6,594 bases of DNA, from contig JAAYHP010000352.1 in NCBI GenBank assembly GCA_012735355.1, positions 1 to 6,594 on the forward strand, written 5' to 3'. The notes below the pieces were generated by a model, which saw only the letters and a list, made by a program, of their open reading frames with translations, was not told where the DNA came from and did no database searches. Every line of letters starts with the position of its first letter. The stretch's first letter is position 1. Both the position numbers and the translations under genes were made by a program. The stretch is from Lysinibacillus sp. Its GTDB lineage: Bacteria; Bacillota; Bacilli; Bacillales_A; Planococcaceae. Below, in pieces: positions 5,299 to 6,594 of this stretch.

Positions 5299-6594
5299 AT
5301 GGACAAGCACTTTAAAAAGTGGATGGATATGTTTAGTTTTAGGGTATTTTTAATTGTAATCCTTATTTTTACAGGAATTTTGCAATTTTTATTGATGCTA
5401 AATAATGTTCGAGGAGTTACCTATGATATACAAGCCTTTCAGTTAGCGCCAGAAACGATACGAGCTGTGAAAACAGTGGAGGATACGGTAAAAACGGAGA
5501 AGGAGAGACAGGCTGCTGAAGCTGCCGTTGAGCCGGTTTATGTTTTTGACGATGAAATAGCCGAACATCGGGTTGCACTAATTGAATCGATATACGAAAT
5601 TGTGTTAGATGTACGAGACGAAATAGAAGAGATGGAAGAAATTCCAACGAAGGAAGAACAAATTCAACTATTTCGTTCAAAGTTAAAGGAAATAACAGAT
5701 AGTCAAAGCTCCTTGAGATTAACGGACGATCAACTATGGTCATTAATCATCATCGAGAAAAATGAATTAAACAAAGGGAATTTAGCTTTAAAAAGAATTG
5801 TTGATGAAACTTTATCAAATCCCATTCGGAAAGAAAATTTAACGACGGTAAGAAATGAAGTTGAAACGAAAATTCGCGATAATGAAAACATTAGTCAACT
5901 TATTACAAGCGCTTTTGTGACAATTGGTCGAGTTGCTATTGTGGAAACGGAAAAGTTAGATGAGGATAAGACGCAGGAACGTATTCAATTAGCTCGGGAA
6001 TCCGTTGAACCGACTCGCATCTTACAAGGACAAATAATTGTTCAGGAAGGCGAACTGATTGACCGAGAAATTTATCGCCAATTAGAATTATTAGGTGTGA
6101 CAAATAATCAAGCATCAATGAAACCTGTGATAGGTCTAGCCATATTAGTTCTATTACAAATGTCCTTCCTCTATTTTTTATTTGATCGAAGTAAATTGAG
6201 CGTCAATAAGAATAGACAACACTTGCTTGTAACGGTAATTGTTTATTTAATATCCATCGCATTGATGGAATTAATTAGTTTGTTAACAGACGATTTTGAA
6301 GTGATGATTGCCTTCTTATATCCTACTGCATTAACTACAATGCTTGTAAGCTTGTTAGCAAATGATAAAGTAGCTAGTCTAGTGACAGTGTTAACGGCTG
6401 CATCCTCAGGTGTCATTTTCCATGAAGGATATTCGGCTGTTTTACAAATGGATGTTGCATTATATATTTTGCTCGGAGGTTTTGCATGTATCTACTTTAT
6501 TAGAAATATGGAAAACCGTTCAGATATTTTAAATGCTTGCGGGATTGTTGCTGTTGCAAATCTTTTATTTATTGCCTTTTACTTATTGATGTCC
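5299..6594 (+). CDS. pgpH: Cyclic-di-AMP phosphodiesterase PgpH (YqfF), 7TM-HD family, 5' part
   Basis: This frame stays open for 432 codons to the right edge, about 60 percent of the roughly 711 residues of B. subtilis PgpH; the C-terminal HD hydrolase domain lies outside the window. ATG 5299 follows GGGGG at 5288-5292, six bases away. A first membrane helix lies at about 14-35. The extracellular 7TMR-HDED domain spans about 40-272, with PVYVFDDE at 79-86 and the family block ILQGQIIVQEGELIDREIYR at 241-260 followed by LELLGV. A multi-helix membrane region begins at about 276 (IGLAILVLLQMSFLYFLF), with further helices near 307-330, 334-356, 358-376, 386-402 and 411-431; FLYPTALTTMLVSLL (339-353) is typical of the family. 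In Bacillus and Listeria the protein degrades c-di-AMP to pApA, helping control potassium and cell-wall homeostasis; the outer domain is thought to sense a signal. It is separated from phoH by a terminator-like hairpin. Confidence 0.93.
   Translation, partial: MDKHFKKWMDMFSFRVFLIVILIFTGILQFLLMLNNVRGVTYDIQAFQLAPETIRAVKTVEDTVKTEKERQAAEAAVEPVYVFDDEIAEHRVALIESIYEIVLDVRDEIEEMEEIPTKEEQIQLFRSKLKEITDSQSSLRLTDDQLWSLIIIEKNELNKGNLALKRIVDETLSNPIRKENLTTVRNEVETKIRDNENISQLITSAFVTIGRVAIVETEKLDEDKTQERIQLARESVEPTRILQGQIIVQEGELIDREIYRQLELLGVTNNQASMKPVIGLAILVLLQMSFLYFLFDRSKLSVNKNRQHLLVTVIVYLISIALMELISLLTDDFEVMIAFLYPTALTTMLVSLLANDKVASLVTVLTAASSGVIFHEGYSAVLQMDVALYILLGGFACIYFIRNMENRSDILNACGIVAVANLLFIAFYLLMS

Noticed and set aside
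5417..5743. A 108-codon minus-strand open frame inside pgpH.
   Set aside because: It lies opposite the conserved extracellular domain of pgpH and has no recognisable domain; explained as a shadow frame.

Overview
The window is an AT-rich piece of a low-GC Gram-positive chromosome (Firmicutes, Bacillales). Gene order and protein identity match the Bacillus subtilis yqeZ-yqfA(floA)-yqfB-yqfC-yqfD-phoH-yqfF(pgpH) block. A spore former is likely, because both members of the sporulation pair yqfC/yqfD are present with a sigma-E-like promoter. The divergence of the small proteins hints at a non-Bacillus member of the order, possibly Planococcaceae; that placement is a guess from the protein sequences.

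All real genes are on the + strand. Region 1 (11-2799) is a membrane-microdomain cassette: a secreted or membrane NfeD-type serine protease (YqeZ), the flotillin FloA (overlapping it by 4 bases, ATGA), and a small membrane-anchored protein YqfB. In B. subtilis these three form the sigma-W envelope-stress operon; its promoter would lie upstream of this window. Region 2 (about 2804-4173) is the sporulation pair yqfC/yqfD, with overlapping reading frames and a candidate sigma-E promoter inside the yqfB/yqfC junction. Region 3 (4224-5180) is phoH, an ATPase gene that is intact except for one in-frame TAA at codon 104. The stop separates the N-terminal RNA-binding-like domain from the P-loop ATPase domain. 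Region 4 is a 118-base gap holding a terminator-like hairpin with a nine-T run, then the first 432 codons of pgpH (7TM-HD cyclic-di-AMP phosphodiesterase), which runs off the right edge before its catalytic HD domain.

This is a conserved housekeeping, stress and sporulation locus rather than an accessory island. I found no mobile element, CRISPR array, tRNA or rRNA, and no sign of an undescribed multi-gene system. The observation most worth following is the nonsense codon in phoH. It could be a real lesion, a naturally split gene, or a single-base sequence error. Next come the sigma-E-like promoter that also fixes the yqfC start, and the phoH-pgpH terminator that suggests pgpH is not simply co-transcribed with the genes upstream.
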